DNA of 42,806 bases from CAZCFB01 sp964511535 (GTDB lineage: Bacteria > Myxococcota_A > Polyangia > GCA-2747355 > CAZCFB01): assembly GCA_964511535.1 (NCBI GenBank), contig CAZEFW010000074.1, positions 1 to 42,806 of the forward strand, in the 5' to 3' direction. The notes beneath the pieces are model-generated. The model was given only the letters and a program-made list of their open reading frames with translations, searched no databases and was not told where the DNA came from. A program made the position numbers and the translations under genes. The number at the start of each line of letters is the position of its first letter. Within the stretch, counting starts at the first letter, position 1. Positions 41,975 through 42,806 of the stretch are shown here, in pieces.

Positions 41975-42806
41975 ATGGGGCCGATGGAGGGACAGTTGGA
42001 GTTGACAGAGCTGCTCAGCACGCTTCCCCTGCCGCTGGCCCAGGTCCTGCGGCGGGCGCTCAACGGCAAGTCCGCCGTGGACAAGCACAACAACGCGTTC
42101 TATCTGGCCGAGGTTTCGATGAAGCTGGCGGCCACCCTGCGCATCGGACTCTGGCTGGACCGGGCGCTACAACCCGGAGGAAAGGTCGCCGGGGAGCTGG
42201 AGAGCCTGGCGCTCCCTTCCCTGGGCCACTGGCTCAGCTTCCTGCGCGCGACCAATCAGGAGCTGGCCAGCAGGCCTGACGCGACCTTGTTGCCCCTGGG
42301 CCCCTACCTCAAGCGGCTCCAGGAGAAGCAGCGCAACTGGGAAGCCGTGGAGCGATTCGCCCAGGAGGCCGCCGACGCGGGGGTGGTCTCTACCGAGGTG
42401 GCCCGCACCGCCAAACGACAGGGGCTCCTCGGCTTCTTCGGGCTGGTGGTGTCCTACCGCAACGAGGTCATGGCCCACGCTGCCCAGCGACGGACCCGCT
42501 GGTACGAGCGCATGGGGGCCCTGCTGCTGGAGGCGCTGCAGGTGGTGCTCTCCCGCCCGGAGCTCTTCGGCAAGCTGCGGCTGGTCTGCCCCAGGCAACG
42601 GGACATCGGCTCCGATGAATCGAATATCGCGTGGCAGGATCTCACGGGCATGTTCAGCGTGCCGTTGGCCTCGGAAATCTCAGCCAGCCTGTCCTCCCTG
42701 ACCACCGTCTCCGTGGTACCAGGCCAGCTCTATTTCGGCGGGCCCGGAGCGCTGGTGCCGTTGCACCCGCTGGCGGTGTTTCACGAGGACGAGTACGAGA
42801 ACGATG
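41975..42806 (+). CDS. Incomplete protein, N-terminal part, possible kinase/effector family
   Basis: 277 codons with no stop; the frame is open at the right edge. Start ATG 41975 or in-frame ATG 41984. The N-terminus ELLSTLPLPLAQVLRRALNG, then HNNAFYLAEVSMKLAAT and SYRNEVMAHAA, resembles the helical N-terminal region found ahead of kinase or repeat domains in some large bacterial signalling proteins; this comes from memory of similar sequences. The end PLHPLAVFHEDEYEND begins a new domain. The rest lies outside the window. Confidence 0.55.
   Translation, partial: MGPMEGQLELTELLSTLPLPLAQVLRRALNGKSAVDKHNNAFYLAEVSMKLAATLRIGLWLDRALQPGGKVAGELESLALPSLGHWLSFLRATNQELASRPDATLLPLGPYLKRLQEKQRNWEAVERFAQEAADAGVVSTEVARTAKRQGLLGFFGLVVSYRNEVMAHAAQRRTRWYERMGALLLEALQVVLSRPELFGKLRLVCPRQRDIGSDESNIAWQDLTGMFSVPLASEISASLSSLTTVSVVPGQLYFGGPGALVPLHPLAVFHEDEYEND

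Overview
The window is high-GC, densely coded chromosomal DNA. It probably comes from an anaerobic, deltaproteobacterial-type organism (Myxococcota or Desulfobacterota-like); this is an inference from gene content. It carries many Cys-anchored lipoproteins (alpha-2-macroglobulin, GH31, M28, LRR, FG-GAP), an FHA-type sigma-54 activator, a DsrM/HdrD-like redox pair, B12 radical SAM chemistry and a 2-hydroxyacyl-CoA dehydratase/benzoyl-CoA-reductase-like operon. I saw no tRNA, rRNA, CRISPR array, transposase or phage gene.

Layout. 1-2522 (minus): Rrf2 regulator, macro-domain protein, DsrM-like membrane cytochrome b, HdrD-like Fe-S protein cut by the left edge. 2523-2884: AT-rich divergent promoter region, then a strong inverted repeat before a chorismate mutase-DAHP synthase fusion (2885-3955). 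3984-5555 (minus): B12-binding radical SAM enzyme. 5729-7483 (plus): an FHA/AAA+/Fis sigma-54 activator, two copies of GTTACCTnCAGGT, a -24/-12-like promoter, two tiny paralogous cationic peptide genes and a terminator. I consider this the best candidate for an undescribed system. 7505-14176 (minus): zinc-ribbon protein, a large bacterial alpha-2-macroglobulin, a small membrane protein and an MmgE/PrpD protein. 14261-23290: scattered single genes, mainly envelope or secreted (GH31, alpha/beta hydrolase, exported DEDDh exonuclease, orphan DsbD N-domain, YccF, CooC-like ATPase, LRR-cysteine-protease-like lipoprotein, repeat lipoprotein).

23271-34613 (minus) is a single tightly packed operon of ten genes, most overlapping by ATGA-type junctions. 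In transcription order it holds two atypical acyl-CoA dehydrogenases, two related helical proteins of unknown function, a dehydratase/reductase subunit, an STT3-like membrane protein, a second dehydratase/reductase subunit, two ASKHA activases and a CO-dehydrogenase-beta-like protein. The activases and two subunits form a complete BcrABCD/HgdABC-type set for ATP-driven radical dehydration or reduction of an acyl-CoA. The dehydrogenases suggest linkage to CoA-thioester degradation.

34689-42806: M28 peptidase lipoprotein, a 7-nt tandem repeat, an unknown secreted protein, a Tat-exported sulfatase with a DUF4185-type lipoprotein upstream, an FG-GAP/UnbV lipoprotein, and an incomplete gene at the right edge. 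Many listed starts were shortened from the longest reading frame on the basis of ribosome-binding sites, signal peptides or operon overlaps.
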